This document shows positions 1 to 9,342 of a stretch of DNA of 64,000 bases, piece by piece. Both the position numbers and the translations under genes were made by a program. The notes beneath the pieces were generated by a model. The model was not told the DNA's origin. It ran no database searches and was given only the letters and a program-made list of their open reading frames with translations. Each line of letters starts with the position of its first letter. Position 1 is the stretch's first letter. Origin of the DNA: Aliarcobacter lanthieri (lineage in GTDB: Bacteria > Campylobacterota > Campylobacteria > Campylobacterales > Arcobacteraceae); contig NZ_CP053839.1 of NCBI RefSeq assembly GCF_013201625.1, forward strand, positions 620,001 through 684,000. Direction: 5' to 3'.

Positions 1-488
1 ATACTTATACATCTTTAGAAAGTGAACATAGAAATTCACCATATATACCAACAGCTATGCTTATTTTGGTAAATGCTCATATGCAAGACGAAGAATATGC
101 TTTAGCAAACTTCTATTTAGATGAGTATATAAAAAGATTTAGTATGAGTAAAGATATTGATTATGCAAGATATCTAAAAATAAAAGCCAATTTTATGGGA
201 TTTAAACAACAATTTAGAGATCAACAACTTATAGAAGATACTTTAGTACAAATTGAAGAGTTTAAAAATAAGTATAAAAACTCTCCATATATGCCACTTA
301 TTGATACTATGAATGTTAGGCTTATGATGGCAAAAGCTTCTATGGATAAAGAAATAGCAGAACTTTATCAAAGAAGAGATAAGCCTATGGCATCGGAATA
401 TTATATGAATAAATCTCAAAATTCTTGGGAAAATCCAGAAGAGATAAACAAAGTTAAAGTACCTTTTTATAGGTCAATATTTGAATAA
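1..488 (+). CDS. bamD: Outer membrane assembly lipoprotein BamD, 3' part
   Basis: The gene runs in from the left edge. The frame is open from base 3, so the first ATG seen (57) is internal and the N-terminus, with its lipoprotein signal, lies outside the window. BamD is a TPR-repeat lipoprotein of the BAM complex that inserts beta-barrel proteins into the outer membrane. The visible residues are helical and TPR-like, with a NSPYIP segment repeated later as NSPYMP, typical of YfiO/ComL proteins. The next gene is lon, 31 bases downstream; the bamD-lon pair is also found in Campylobacter. The assignment rests on the TPR character and this synteny. Confidence 0.8.
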   Translation, partial: TYTSLESEHRNSPYIPTAMLILVNAHMQDEEYALANFYLDEYIKRFSMSKDIDYARYLKIKANFMGFKQQFRDQQLIEDTLVQIEEFKNKYKNSPYMPLIDTMNVRLMMAKASMDKEIAELYQRRDKPMASEYYMNKSQNSWENPEEINKVKVPFYRSIFE

Positions 489-519
489 GTAAAAATATTT
501 TAAGGAGAACAGTTAAAAT

Positions 520-2937
520 ATGGAATTAGCAAATTATGGTAATTTTCCACAAACTATACCATTGATTATCGAAGATGAGGTATTTTTATACCCATTTATG
601 ATTACACCACTTTTTTTAAATAAAGAGGAAAATATAAAAGCGGTTGAAAATGCGATAGAGTTTAATCGGCTTGTGATGGTTACTGTTTCAAAATCATTAA
701 AAGAGGGGAAAAGAGAGAAAGACTCTTTTTATGATGTTGGAGTTGTAGGAAATGTTATGAGAAAGATATCTTTACCTGATGGTAAAGTAAAAGTATTATT
801 TCAAGGAGTTGCTAAAGCTAAAATTATAGATTTTGTGCCAACACAAAATATTTTTGCAACTGTTGATATTCTTGCAGATGAAATATCAAATGAAGAGAGT
901 ATCAAATCTTTAATTGCAATTTTACTAGATAATATTAAAAAACTTTCAAAACTAAATAATAAGTTTCCAGTTGATTTAATAAAAGCAATAGAAGAAAATG
1001 ATGATGCAGCAAGAGTTGCAGATTTAATTTCATCTGTTTTAAAACTAAAAAAAGATGAAGCTTATAAGATTTTTTCAAATACTAATTTAGAACAAAGAAT
1101 TTTAGATATTATAGAAGTTGTAAAAAAAGAGATTGAATCATATAAAATCCAAAAAGAGATAACACAAAAAGTAAATTCTAAAATTGAAAAAACTCATAAA
1201 GATTATTTTTTAAAAGAACAAATAAAAGCTATACAAAAAGAGCTTGGTGCTGATAATCAAAAAGAAGAAGAGATAAAATCTTATAAAAAAAGATTAAAAG
1301 ATAAAAAATGTTTTATGGGTAAAGAAGCTTATAAAGAAACAAAAAAACAAATAGAAAAATTAAGTAGAATGAACCCTGATTCTCCTGATGCTTCTCTTCT
1401 TCAAACATATGTTGAACAAGTTTTAGATATACCTTTTGGAGAATATGCAAATGAAAAAATATCAGTTGCAAGTGTTGAAAAACAGTTAAATAAGGATCAC
1501 TACTCACTAGAAAAAGCAAAAGAGCGAATTGCTGAATATTTTGCAGTAAAACAACTTTTAGAACAAAGAAAAATAGAAGATTTAAAATCAAAAGGTACAG
1601 TTTTATGTTTTGTAGGACCTCCTGGTGTTGGTAAAACTTCTTTAGCAAACTCTATTTCACAAGCTCTTCAAAGACCACTTGTAAGAGTTGCTCTTGGTGG
1701 AATGGAAGATGTAAATGAACTTAGAGGACATAGAAGAACTTATGTTGGAGCAATGCCTGGAAGATTAATCAAAGGATTAATTGATGCTAAAAAGATGAAT
1801 CCAGTTATTGTTTTAGATGAGATTGATAAATTAGGAGCAAATCATAGAGGAGATCCAGCAGCCGTTATGCTTGAGATTCTTGATCCAGAACAAAATCATG
1901 AATTTAGAGATTTATATTTAAACTTTCCTATTGATTTATCACAAGTTATTTTTGTATCAACTGCAAATGATATACGAAGAATTCCAGCACCATTAAGAGA
2001 TAGAATGGAGTTTATAGAACTAAACTCTTATACTCCAAATGAAAAATATCATATTGCAAAAGATTATTTAATTCCACAAGAGCTTGAAAAACATGGGCTT
2101 CAAAAAAGTGAAGTTAGTTTAAGCAAAGCAACTATTGAATTAATTATTTCAAAATATACAAGAGAAGCTGGAGTTAGAAATTTAAGAAGAGTTTTCTCTA
2201 AAATATTTAGAAAAGTTGTAAAACTTATTTTACAAAATCCAGAGATTACAAAAGTTACAATAGGAACAAAAGATTTAAAAGAATATTTGGATAATCCTAT
2301 TTTTGAGATAGAACCAGCAGATAAAATAGATGTTGTTGGAGTTTCAAATGGTTTGGCTTGGACTAGTGTAGGTGGAGATATTTTAAAAATAGAAGCAATC
2401 AAATTAAAAGGAAAAGGTTCTTTAAATGTAACTGGAAATTTAGGTGATGTTATGAAAGAGTCATCAAGAATTTCATATTCTGTAGTAAAACATTTAATTG
2501 ATAAAAATATTCTAAAAATTGATGAAAAAATTATTCCAAAATTTGTAAAAGAAGAAGAGGAAAATTCTAAAATTGATAGTAGTGAAGTATATAAAAGATA
2601 CGATATTCACTTACATATTCCAGAAGGTGCAACACCAAAAGATGGACCAAGTGCAGGTATAACTATGGCTTTAACTTTAGCATCAGTTTTAAGTGAAAGA
2701 AAAATAAAATCTGATGTTGCAATGACTGGAGAACTAACTTTAAGTGGAAAAGTTTTACCTATTGGTGGCTTAAAAGAGAAATTAATTGCTGCATATAAAG
2801 CAAAAATTAAAAAAGTTTTAATTCCACGTAAAAATTTTGATAGAGATTTAGATGATATTCCAACAGAAGTAAAAGACTCTTTAGAAATAAAAGTAGTTGA
2901 TACAATAGAAGATGTCTTAAAAGAGGCACTTATATAG
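520..2937 (+). CDS. lon: ATP-dependent endopeptidase Lon
   Basis: Lon is a cytoplasmic AAA+ serine protease that unfolds and degrades damaged and short-lived regulatory proteins. The 805-residue length is normal for the family. An N-terminal substrate-binding domain occupies roughly residues 10-210, followed by a coiled-coil linker. The Walker A motif GPPGVGKT is at 366-373 and Walker B (VIVLDEIDK) lies about 60 residues later. The C-terminal protease domain has Ser711 in PKDGPSAG and Lys754 in GGLKEK, 43 residues apart as in the E. coli S679/K722 dyad. A ribosome binding site AAGGAG precedes the ATG. The rhomboid gene starts one base after the stop, so the two are probably co-transcribed. 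Confidence 0.97.
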   Translation: MELANYGNFPQTIPLIIEDEVFLYPFMITPLFLNKEENIKAVENAIEFNRLVMVTVSKSLKEGKREKDSFYDVGVVGNVMRKISLPDGKVKVLFQGVAKAKIIDFVPTQNIFATVDILADEISNEESIKSLIAILLDNIKKLSKLNNKFPVDLIKAIEENDDAARVADLISSVLKLKKDEAYKIFSNTNLEQRILDIIEVVKKEIESYKIQKEITQKVNSKIEKTHKDYFLKEQIKAIQKELGADNQKEEEIKSYKKRLKDKKCFMGKEAYKETKKQIEKLSRMNPDSPDASLLQTYVEQVLDIPFGEYANEKISVASVEKQLNKDHYSLEKAKERIAEYFAVKQLLEQRKIEDLKSKGTVLCFVGPPGVGKTSLANSISQALQRPLVRVALGGMEDVNELRGHRRTYVGAMPGRLIKGLIDAKKMNPVIVLDEIDKLGANHRGDPAAVMLEILDPEQNHEFRDLYLNFPIDLSQVIFVSTANDIRRIPAPLRDRMEFIELNSYTPNEKYHIAKDYLIPQELEKHGLQKSEVSLSKATIELIISKYTREAGVRNLRRVFSKIFRKVVKLILQNPEITKVTIGTKDLKEYLDNPIFEIEPADKIDVVGVSNGLAWTSVGGDILKIEAIKLKGKGSLNVTGNLGDVMKESSRISYSVVKHLIDKNILKIDEKIIPKFVKEEEENSKIDSSEVYKRYDIHLHIPEGATPKDGPSAGITMALTLASVLSERKIKSDVAMTGELTLSGKVLPIGGLKEKLIAAYKAKIKKVLIPRKNFDRDLDDIPTEVKDSLEIKVVDTIEDVLKEALI

Positions 2938-2938
2938 T

Positions 2939-3499
2939 ATGAAATTTTCAAAAAAAGATTTCACTGCTACAAATGTGATTATTTTTATCACAGTTGTGGC
3001 TTATATAATTCAAATAAATGTTTCTCAAGGGAATCTTTTATTTGGTTTAAATCTATACTTTTTAATTGGTGGATTTTACTGGCAACCACTTACTTCAATG
3101 TTTTCACATGGAGGAATAGCACACTTAGGTATGAATATGTTTGTTTTATGGCAATTTGGAAATTTAATAGAACAAGCTCGAGGTAAAAAAAGATTTATAA
3201 CTTTATATTTAGTTACTGGTATTTTGACTTCGCTTTTATCTTTTTTATATATTTTTTATATAGATATTCAAGTAAATTTAGTTGGAGCAAGTGGTGCTAT
3301 ATGTGCTATTTTAGGCTATATTGCATATTTTGATAAAAGACAAAGAAGCGGGATTATAACTTGGATTTTACTTATTTCTGTTGCTCCACTTCTAATAGGA
3401 CTTCCAATAGCTTGGTATGCTCATTTTATAGGGCTTGCTATAGGATTTATTTATGCAATTATTGAAAAAAGATTTTTTCCATTAGTAGTTTATAGATGA
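2939..3499 (+). CDS. Rhomboid family intramembrane serine protease
   Basis: Rhomboids cleave transmembrane helices within the membrane. This 186-residue protein has about six hydrophobic segments and a full catalytic set: H62 and N66 in HLGMN, Ser118 in GASGA and His162 in the last helix (WYAHFIG). It is a minimal six-helix form without an extra cytoplasmic domain. It sits one base after lon, and its stop codon overlaps the phosphatase start (ATGA at 3496-3499), so translation of the two is probably coupled. The substrate is unknown. The placement directly after lon suggests a role in membrane protein quality control, which is inference. Confidence 0.92.
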   Translation: MKFSKKDFTATNVIIFITVVAYIIQINVSQGNLLFGLNLYFLIGGFYWQPLTSMFSHGGIAHLGMNMFVLWQFGNLIEQARGKKRFITLYLVTGILTSLLSFLYIFYIDIQVNLVGASGAICAILGYIAYFDKRQRSGIITWILLISVAPLLIGLPIAWYAHFIGLAIGFIYAIIEKRFFPLVVYR

Positions 3500-3939
3500 G
3501 TAAATCAATACTTTTTGTATGTTTAGGAAACATTTGTCGTTCTCCTTTAGCTCATGGAATCGCACAAGATTATATAAATAAAAATAAACTTGATATTATT
3601 GTAGATAGTGCAGGAACAGGCTCTTGGCATATAGGTGAAGCTCCTTGTGAAAATTCTATAAAAGTAGCACATTTAAATGGTGTTAATATATCAAAACAAA
3701 GAGCAAGACAAGTAAAAAAAGATGATTTTAAAAACTTTGATTTTATTGTAGCTCTTGATGATAATAACTTAAGAGATTTAAAAAATTTAGGATATGCAAA
3801 TCCTTTAAAACTTGGTGATTATGGATATGAAGGAGATTGTGTCCCAGATCCATATTATTTTAAAAATTTTGAAGATTTCAAAAATGTTTACTCAATGATT
3901 GAAAAGTGTGTAATAAATCTAATAAAAGTTACCATTTAG
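3496..3939 (+). CDS. Low-molecular-weight protein-tyrosine phosphatase
   Basis: This cytoplasmic phosphatase removes phosphate from tyrosine through a cysteinyl-phosphate intermediate. The P-loop CX5R spans Cys9 to Arg15 (CLGNICRS) directly at the N-terminus, as the family requires, and the general acid is Asp118 in VPDPYY. The length of 147 residues is typical. The ATG overlaps the rhomboid stop by four bases. LMW phosphatases often act on tyrosine kinases of capsule synthesis, but no such kinase is nearby, so the target is unknown. A hairpin shared with the convergent chemoreceptor gene follows. Confidence 0.93.
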   Translation: MSKSILFVCLGNICRSPLAHGIAQDYINKNKLDIIVDSAGTGSWHIGEAPCENSIKVAHLNGVNISKQRARQVKKDDFKNFDFIVALDDNNLRDLKNLGYANPLKLGDYGYEGDCVPDPYYFKNFEDFKNVYSMIEKCVINLIKVTI

Positions 3940-3973
3940 AAAATTACATACAAAATAAGCAATTAAAAATACA

Positions 3974-4002
3974 AAAAGTACTTATATTAATTAAGTACTT
4001 TT
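3974..4002. terminator. Hairpin terminator between convergent genes
   Basis: Perfect 11-bp inverted repeat, AAAAGTACTTA (3974-3984) and TAAGTACTTTT (3992-4002), with a 7-base loop. It overlaps the end of the minus-strand chemoreceptor, and on that strand it is followed by a T-rich tail (TTTTTGTATTTTT). It probably terminates that gene and may also stop readthrough from the phosphatase. Confidence 0.65.
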
Positions 4003-5525
4003 AATGTATCAATAAGTCTATTTGAAACTTCTATTAGCTCATTTGAATTATCTTTTGTTTTTTCAGCTTCTTTATCTGTGCTACTTGCACTATTTGAAAC
4101 TCTTACCATATTATTTGTAATTTGATTTAGAGTTTGGCTTGTTTCTAAAGCTGTACTAGCTAATTCATTTGAGATTGTTTTTTGTTCACTCATTGAACTT
4201 GATATTTGAAATGACATAGAGCTTATTTCATCAACTTTACTATCAATATTATGTATAGAATCAAGAGAATTTCTTACTAAAGATTGTATAAATCCAATAG
4301 CAGATGTTATATCTTTTGCAGCATCATTTGATCTAGAAGCAAGATTTCTTACTTCTCCTGCAACAACAGCAAAACCTTTTCCAGCTTCTCCCGCAGTTGC
4401 TGCTTCTACTGCTGCATTTAAACTTAATATATTTGTTTGAAATGCAATTTGTGTGATAACATTTATTGTATCACCAATTTTGATTGATTCTTCATTTAGT
4501 CTATTCATAGCTATAGTAGTTTCATTTGATTGATTTTTTAATTCTGAAATTACTTTTTCACTTTCTGAAGTTGTATTAAAAATATTTGTAATTGAAGATA
4601 ACATAATTTCTATTTTATTTGATAATTCTTGAACTGCTTGATTTAATTCTTCAATTGAAACAGTTACCTCTTGAGAGCCTTCCATAGTTATTTTTGCTTC
4701 ATGTACCATTGTTAAAGAAGCATTTTTTAAATGTTGTAGAGATTTAGTAAGTTCTTCAATCTCTTTTCCTATACTAAACATTGTAGTTTTCTTCAAAGTT
4801 ATATCTGTAGCATATTGTACAACCTTAAAAGGATCACCATCTAAATCTAAAATAGGATTATAGCTTCCTTGTATCCAAACTTGTTGCCTATTTTTTGTAA
4901 TTCGTAGATATTCATTGGCATCATATTCTCCACGATTTAATTTCTTCCAGAATTCTTGATATTCATTTGATGTTTTATATTTCTCATCACAAAATGTACT
5001 ATGATTTTTACCAATAATTTCTTCAAGTGAATAACCAAAAATATCTAGGAAATTTTTATTTGCATTTAAAACTGTACCTTGCATATCAAATTCTATAACA
5101 GCTTGAGATTTATTTATAGCATTTACTTGTCCAAGGTAGAACAAATCTTTTAATCTCTTTTCTGTAATATTTTGTGCTAGTTTCATAACTTGATAAACTT
5201 TTCCACTATCATCAGCAATTGGCATATATGATGCTCTTAAAAATACAGCATCACCATCTTTTTTTATTCTTTTAAATTCAGAAGTTATAGATTTACCTCT
5301 ATTTAAAATATCCCAAGCCTCTTTGTATTGATTACTTTCAACAAATTTCTTATCACAAAACATACTATGATGTTTTCCTACAATCTCATTTAAAGTATAA
5401 CCCATTGTATCTAAGAAGATTTTATTTGCCTTTATAACAGTTCCATCATTTTTAAATACGATAGAAGCGTAATTTTGGTCAATAACTTTGAGTTGAAGTT
5501 TATCTTCTTTATTTGAAAAAAACAT
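3987..5525 (-). CDS. Soluble methyl-accepting chemotaxis protein with two PAS domains
   Basis: This receptor-type signal transducer would couple a sensed cue to CheA/CheW. The 512 residues contain no membrane helix. Two similar PAS domains come first (about 12-125 and 130-245); both carry an HSxFCD element (HSMFCD and HSTFCD) and a closing xSYxPI. A signalling coiled coil follows with the conserved hairpin tip [20 protein letters not shown]. The absence of transmembrane segments points to a cytoplasmic, energy- or redox-type receptor. No chromophore ligand can be assigned by eye. The gene stands alone between two hairpin terminators. Confidence 0.92.
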   Translation of the reverse strand: MFFSNKEDKLQLKVIDQNYASIVFKNDGTVIKANKIFLDTMGYTLNEIVGKHHSMFCDKKFVESNQYKEAWDILNRGKSITSEFKRIKKDGDAVFLRASYMPIADDSGKVYQVMKLAQNITEKRLKDLFYLGQVNAINKSQAVIEFDMQGTVLNANKNFLDIFGYSLEEIIGKNHSTFCDEKYKTSNEYQEFWKKLNRGEYDANEYLRITKNRQQVWIQGSYNPILDLDGDPFKVVQYATDITLKKTTMFSIGKEIEELTKSLQHLKNASLTMVHEAKITMEGSQEVTVSIEELNQAVQELSNKIEIMLSSITNIFNTTSESEKVISELKNQSNETTIAMNRLNEESIKIGDTINVITQIAFQTNILSLNAAVEAATAGEAGKGFAVVAGEVRNLASRSNDAAKDITSAIGFIQSLVRNSLDSIHNIDSKVDEISSMSFQISSSMSEQKTISNELASTALETSQTLNQITNNMVRVSNSASSTDKEAEKTKDNSNELIEVSNRLIDTLKVLN

Positions 5526-5591
5526 AAAATCTCCTAAAATAAAAATATAGAAGATTTTACCTATTATAGTTTTAAATTATAATTATTTTTT

Positions 5592-5616
5592 AAAATAGCC
5601 TTAAAAAGGCTATTTT
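5592..5616 (-). terminator. Hairpin terminator after the YceI gene
   Basis: Nine-bp inverted repeat AAAATAGCC/GGCTATTTT around a 7-base loop, one base after the stop codon of the minus-strand YceI gene. It separates that gene from the chemoreceptor downstream. Confidence 0.6.
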
Positions 5617-5617
5617 A

Positions 5618-6166
5618 TTATTTGAAAGGTATTGTAAATTCAATATTTACATCTGAATAAGATACATTTTCATGTAATGCACCACAAATTTTAGTAAATG
5701 CTTCATAAGATTTTTTCATATCAAAATCTAAAATATCTATAACTCCTTTTGCTACTATACTTTCATCATTTATTTCATAAGTCATTGTAGTAGATTTCTT
5801 TATACCATTCATAATAACATCTAAAATTAGTGTTTTATTTTTTTCATCTACACTAGATATTTCTCCTTCTATAAAATTTGCAGAAGCTAGAGAAAATAGT
5901 GTAGAAGTAATATTAGAATTTCTTGTTGGATCATTTGATTCTAATGAATTAGACTCTATTTTTACTTTTGAACTTTTTAAAAACTCAGATAAATTATCTG
6001 ATTTTTTAATATCAAAATTTATTTTATTAAATGTTCCAGAAACACCAACTTTTGAAGCTAATTTATATCCAGTCCATTTTACAATTAAATTTCCATTTAA
6101 TTCGTAAGCATTAAGGCTTGAGATTAAACCAAAAGCCAAAAGTGATAGTAAAATTTTATTTTTCAT
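5618..6166 (-). CDS. YceI family periplasmic protein
   Basis: YceI proteins are secreted lipocalin-like barrels that bind long polyisoprenoid or lipid ligands. The 182-residue protein opens with a classical signal peptide (MKNKILLSLLAFG, cleavage probably near LNA-YE). The mature part has the family pattern: a KWTGYK element, a SGTFNKINF strand, alternating beta strands and the FDMKKSYEAF region close to the end. It is transcribed alone, away from the PAS gene, and a terminator follows. The ligand is unknown. Confidence 0.85.
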   Translation of the reverse strand: MKNKILLSLLAFGLISSLNAYELNGNLIVKWTGYKLASKVGVSGTFNKINFDIKKSDNLSEFLKSSKVKIESNSLESNDPTRNSNITSTLFSLASANFIEGEISSVDEKNKTLILDVIMNGIKKSTTMTYEINDESIVAKGVIDILDFDMKKSYEAFTKICGALHENVSYSDVNIEFTIPFK

Positions 6167-6381
6167 ATACTCTCCTTTTTTATATGTAGATAAATAAATC
6201 TTTATTAAGATTAAAATTATTCTATCTAATAATTATTAAAATAATATAACTTTTTATATAACCTAATTTAATTTTTAAAATAAGTTTGTTATATGAAATT
6301 ATTTATTTTTTATCGAAATATTAGAAATTAAAATAATGATTTTTTATTAATAAAGTACCTATAAAATTGTATTTATTTAGA

Positions 6382-6387
6382 TACAAT
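6382..6387 (+). promoter_or_regulatory. Possible -10 box for the PAS/chemoreceptor pair
   Basis: TACAAT about 40 bases before the ATG of the PAS gene, in the 260-base divergent spacer with the YceI gene. The strong ribosome binding site AAAGGAGGGG follows at 6415-6424. No convincing -35 box is visible, as is usual in this phylum. Confidence 0.4.
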
Positions 6388-6426
6388 TTGTAGTGATAAC
6401 TAAAATAAATTGAAAAGGAGGGGAGA

Positions 6427-6804
6427 ATGTCAAAAGAAACAACATTTAGTAAAGAAATAATAATTGTGACTGAAACAGATGAAAAAGGAATTATTATTTT
6501 TGCAAATGATGATTTTTGTAAAGTATCAGGGTATTTGTTATGTGAATTGGTAGGAAAACCTCATAATTTAGTAAGACATGAAGATATGCCTAAAGAAGTT
6601 TTTAGGAATTTATGGGAAACCATCAAAAGTGGAAAAATTTGGAAAGGAATAGTAAAAAACAAAACTAAAGATGGTGGATTTTATTGGGTAAATGCAACTG
6701 TTTACTCATCTCAAAATGTAAATGGAGAATTAAGATATATTTCTGTTAGAGTAAAGCCAACACAAGAAGAAATATTAAATGCTACAAAATTATATTTGAA
6801 ATAG
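6427..6804 (+). CDS. Single-domain PAS protein, Aer/CetB-like sensor
   Basis: The 125 residues form a single PAS domain with the hallmarks of the Aer-type flavin-binding group: FANDDFCKVSGY, then HNLVRHEDMPKEVF, LWETIKSGKIWKG and the FYWVNATV strand. There is no transmembrane segment and no signalling domain. The next gene, 12 bases on, is a chemoreceptor signalling protein without a sensor domain, so the two probably form a two-piece energy-taxis receptor. This resembles CetA/CetB of Campylobacter, where CetB is the PAS partner. Flavin binding is inferred from the family and was not shown. Confidence 0.88.
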   Translation: MSKETTFSKEIIIVTETDEKGIIIFANDDFCKVSGYLLCELVGKPHNLVRHEDMPKEVFRNLWETIKSGKIWKGIVKNKTKDGGFYWVNATVYSSQNVNGELRYISVRVKPTQEEILNATKLYLK

Positions 6805-6816
6805 AAGGGAGCTATA

Positions 6817-8070
6817 ATGTTTTTTGATAATAAAAATAAAGATGTTTTACAACTATTAAATAAAATAGAGGCATATTTAAAGAATGAGATAAATTTTTTA
6901 AATATAGATGATTTTGAATGCAAGGGCTATAATAAAGAAATAAAAGATAAATTAGATTCAATATGTAATATTTTGAATCAAAGAAATGATGATGAATTAT
7001 TAATTTATGGTGAAATTATGCTTATTTCTGAAAAAATTGAAAAAGGTATAATTGGAGATAAAATTTTTCATACAAATACTTCAAATATAAAACTAAATTA
7101 TATAGCAAAAACTATAAACAGTTTAGTTGAAACACTTCATAACTATATAGATCAAATTATTGGTATCTTATGTGAATATAGTAAATATAACTATTTAGAT
7201 TCCCTAAACATTGATTTAGTAAATAATGATTTTAAAAAGTTATTTGTTGGAATAAATACTTTAAGGCAGACAATAACAGATATGTTGATTGAAAATAAAT
7301 CAAATGGCCTTATTTTAGAAAGTAATTCTAAAATTTTATTAGATAATGTAGATATACTAAATTTATCTTCAAGTCAAGCTGCAACAAGACTTGAAGAAAC
7401 AGCTGCAGCTTTAGATGAGATAACTTCTCATGTTAGAAGTAATACAGATAATATCTTACAAATGTGGTCTTTATCAGAAAATGTTAAAAAATCATCAAAT
7501 GATGGTGAAGAATTAGCAAATGAAACTGTTTTATCTATGGAAGAGATAAATACTCAGGTAATATTAGTTAATGAAGCAATAAGTGTAATTGATAATATTG
7601 CTTTTCAAACAAATATATTGAGTTTAAATGCAGCAGTAGAAGCAGCAACTGCTGGTGAAAGTGGAAAAGGATTTGCTGTTGTAGCACAAGAAGTAAGAAA
7701 TCTAGCAACTAGAAGTGCTGATGCTGCAAAAAGAATAAAGAGTATAGTTGAAAATGCAACACAAAAAGCACATAAAGGTAGAACTATAGCCAATAATATG
7801 ATTGTAGGTTATAAAGAACTAAATGATAGTTTATTCAAAACTATAAATTTAATAGAAGAAATTCAAAGTGTTTCAAAAGAGCAGCTTTTAAGAATAGAGC
7901 AAATAAATGATTCTATTAATAGATTGGATGAACAAACACAGCAAAATGCTAGTGTTGCTTCACAATCTCATAGTGTAGCATTAAAAACAGATTCTATTTC
8001 AAAATTAATTGTAAAAAATGCGAATACAAAGGAGTTTGAAGGAAAAGATAATATTCATGTAAATGTATAA
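6817..8070 (+). CDS. Methyl-accepting chemotaxis protein lacking sensor and membrane segments
   Basis: Four hundred and seventeen residues with no evident transmembrane helix. The N-terminal ~170 residues are helical, with a degenerate HAMP-like region ([12 protein letters not shown]). The signalling domain follows, with the hairpin tip [18 protein letters not shown]. From ENKSNGLIL to the end it is closely similar to the transmembrane receptor at 27950-29917, so the two are paralogues. The gene follows the PAS gene by 12 bases and likely receives its signal from it. It differs from Campylobacter CetA in lacking a membrane anchor. Confidence 0.9.
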   Translation: MFFDNKNKDVLQLLNKIEAYLKNEINFLNIDDFECKGYNKEIKDKLDSICNILNQRNDDELLIYGEIMLISEKIEKGIIGDKIFHTNTSNIKLNYIAKTINSLVETLHNYIDQIIGILCEYSKYNYLDSLNIDLVNNDFKKLFVGINTLRQTITDMLIENKSNGLILESNSKILLDNVDILNLSSSQAATRLEETAAALDEITSHVRSNTDNILQMWSLSENVKKSSNDGEELANETVLSMEEINTQVILVNEAISVIDNIAFQTNILSLNAAVEAATAGESGKGFAVVAQEVRNLATRSADAAKRIKSIVENATQKAHKGRTIANNMIVGYKELNDSLFKTINLIEEIQSVSKEQLLRIEQINDSINRLDEQTQQNASVASQSHSVALKTDSISKLIVKNANTKEFEGKDNIHVNV

Positions 8071-8086
8071 TTAATATAGAATCTAA

Positions 8087-8092
8087 TATAAT
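8087..8092 (+). promoter_or_regulatory. Possible -10 box for the DUF2798 gene
   Basis: TATAAT 27 bases upstream of the ATG at 8120, in the 49-base spacer after the chemoreceptor. It suggests that this gene has its own promoter. Confidence 0.4.
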
Positions 8093-8119
8093 CCCTGTTT
8101 TATAGCGATAAGGATATAA

Positions 8120-8344
8120 ATGATAGATAAAAAATATGAAAAATATGTTTTTGCTATTTTAATGGGGAGTATTATGAGTTTTATAATGAGCTTTATAATA
8201 TCTTTTATTAATTTAGGATTTATTGATGGTTTTTTTCTAAAATGGATGGAAGCATTTTTTAAAGCCGCTGTTTGTGCTATCCCAATTATTTCTATTGTTG
8301 CCCCAAGAGTTAAAAAAATTGTTGAAAAAATAATAAGAGATTAA
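8120..8344 (+). CDS. DUF2798 small membrane protein
   Basis: Seventy-four residues with two hydrophobic helices (about 10-32 and 42-62) separated by GFFLKWMEAFF, and a lysine-rich tail. The pattern, including the LMGSIMSFIMS helix and KAAVCAIPI, matches the DUF2798 family, whose function is unknown. An AAGGA ribosome binding site sits upstream. It is flanked by an unrelated chemoreceptor and an exporter, so context gives no hint. Confidence 0.75.
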   Translation: MIDKKYEKYVFAILMGSIMSFIMSFIISFINLGFIDGFFLKWMEAFFKAAVCAIPIISIVAPRVKKIVEKIIRD

Positions 8345-8442
8345 ATTAATATAATCTTTCTTCTTTACAAATATCTTATCTCAAAAAAAGAATACGGAAT
8401 TATTTAATAAATATTGAAATATTATAAATTAACTATATATTG

Positions 8443-8448
8443 TATAAT
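8443..8448 (+). promoter_or_regulatory. -10 box for the EamA transporter gene
   Basis: TATAAT 21 bases upstream of the ATG at 8470. It would fall inside the coding region if translation began at the TTG at 8440, and so supports the ATG as the true start. Confidence 0.5.
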
Positions 8449-8469
8449 ACTTTAAAAATTAGGAAATAT

Positions 8470-9342
8470 ATGAAAAATCTTAGTTTTGATATAAAATTAA
8501 TAGCTTTAATTTCTATAGTTTTACTATTTTTTGCTTCAAATTCAGTTTTAGCTAGAATGGCTATATCTACACAAAATATTGATGCTTTTTCTTTTACCTT
8601 TTTACGAATAGTCTCAGCAATGTTAGTACTTTTTGTAATATTCTTTTATAAAAATAAGAATTTAAAAATATCTCTTAAAACAAACTATCTAAGTGGTTTT
8701 ATGTTTTTTTTATATGCAATTTGTTTTTCATATTCATATATAAATATGCTTGCAGGTGTTGGAACTTTGATTTTATTTGCTGTTGTTCAGCTAACTATGA
8801 TTATTTTAGCTCTATTTTTTAATGAAAAACTAACTCTTAATAAAATTATTGGAATAACGATAGCCTTTGGAGGACTTGTATATCTTTTATATCCAAAAAG
8901 TGATTTTACTATCTCATATTTTCATACTTTTTTGATGTTTTTATCTGGGTTTGGTTGGGCAGTTTTTAGTGTTCTTGGAAAGAAATCAAAAAATACAACT
9001 TTAAATGCAACAGATAGTTTTTTTAAAGCTACTATTTTTACTATAATTTTTGCTATTTTTTATATAGTTTTTATTGGGAATGATTTTAAACTAGATTTTG
9101 TTACATCTATTATGGCTATAACTTCAGGTTCAATAACAACTGCTTTTGGAGTATTCCTTTGGTATACAATTTTACCAAGAATTGAGATTGTAACTGCAAG
9201 TATAGTTCAATTAATAGTACCAATAATGGCAATATTTTTAAGTATTATATTTCTTGGTGAAAGTCTTACTTTTGAGCTTTTATTTTCAACTATTAATATA
9301 CTTGTAGGAATTTTTATAGCTTTGTACAAAAAAACAAATTAA
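8470..9342 (+). CDS. EamA/DMT family transporter
   Basis: A predicted inner-membrane drug/metabolite exporter of about 290 residues with ten hydrophobic helices in two EamA repeats. The first has SVLARMAI and FTFLRIVSAML; the second ends with the usual PIMAIFLSIIFLGESLTF. The frame extends up to a TTG at 8440, but the ATG at 8470 is preferred: it has AGGA nine bases before it, and a TATAAT promoter box lies within the extension. The substrate cannot be predicted. It overlaps the convergent AEC transporter gene by four bases. Confidence 0.88.
   Translation: MKNLSFDIKLIALISIVLLFFASNSVLARMAISTQNIDAFSFTFLRIVSAMLVLFVIFFYKNKNLKISLKTNYLSGFMFFLYAICFSYSYINMLAGVGTLILFAVVQLTMIILALFFNEKLTLNKIIGITIAFGGLVYLLYPKSDFTISYFHTFLMFLSGFGWAVFSVLGKKSKNTTLNATDSFFKATIFTIIFAIFYIVFIGNDFKLDFVTSIMAITSGSITTAFGVFLWYTILPRIEIVTASIVQLIVPIMAIFLSIIFLGESLTFELLFSTINILVGIFIALYKKTN

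Noticed and set aside
1313-1648. Open frame on the minus strand inside lon
   Set aside because: Leu/Phe-rich shadow of the coding strand with no ribosome binding site; lon covers it with intact motifs.
8440-8469. TTG start extending the EamA transporter
   Set aside because: The extension contains the TATAAT promoter box and lacks a ribosome binding site; ATG 8470 has AGGA upstream.
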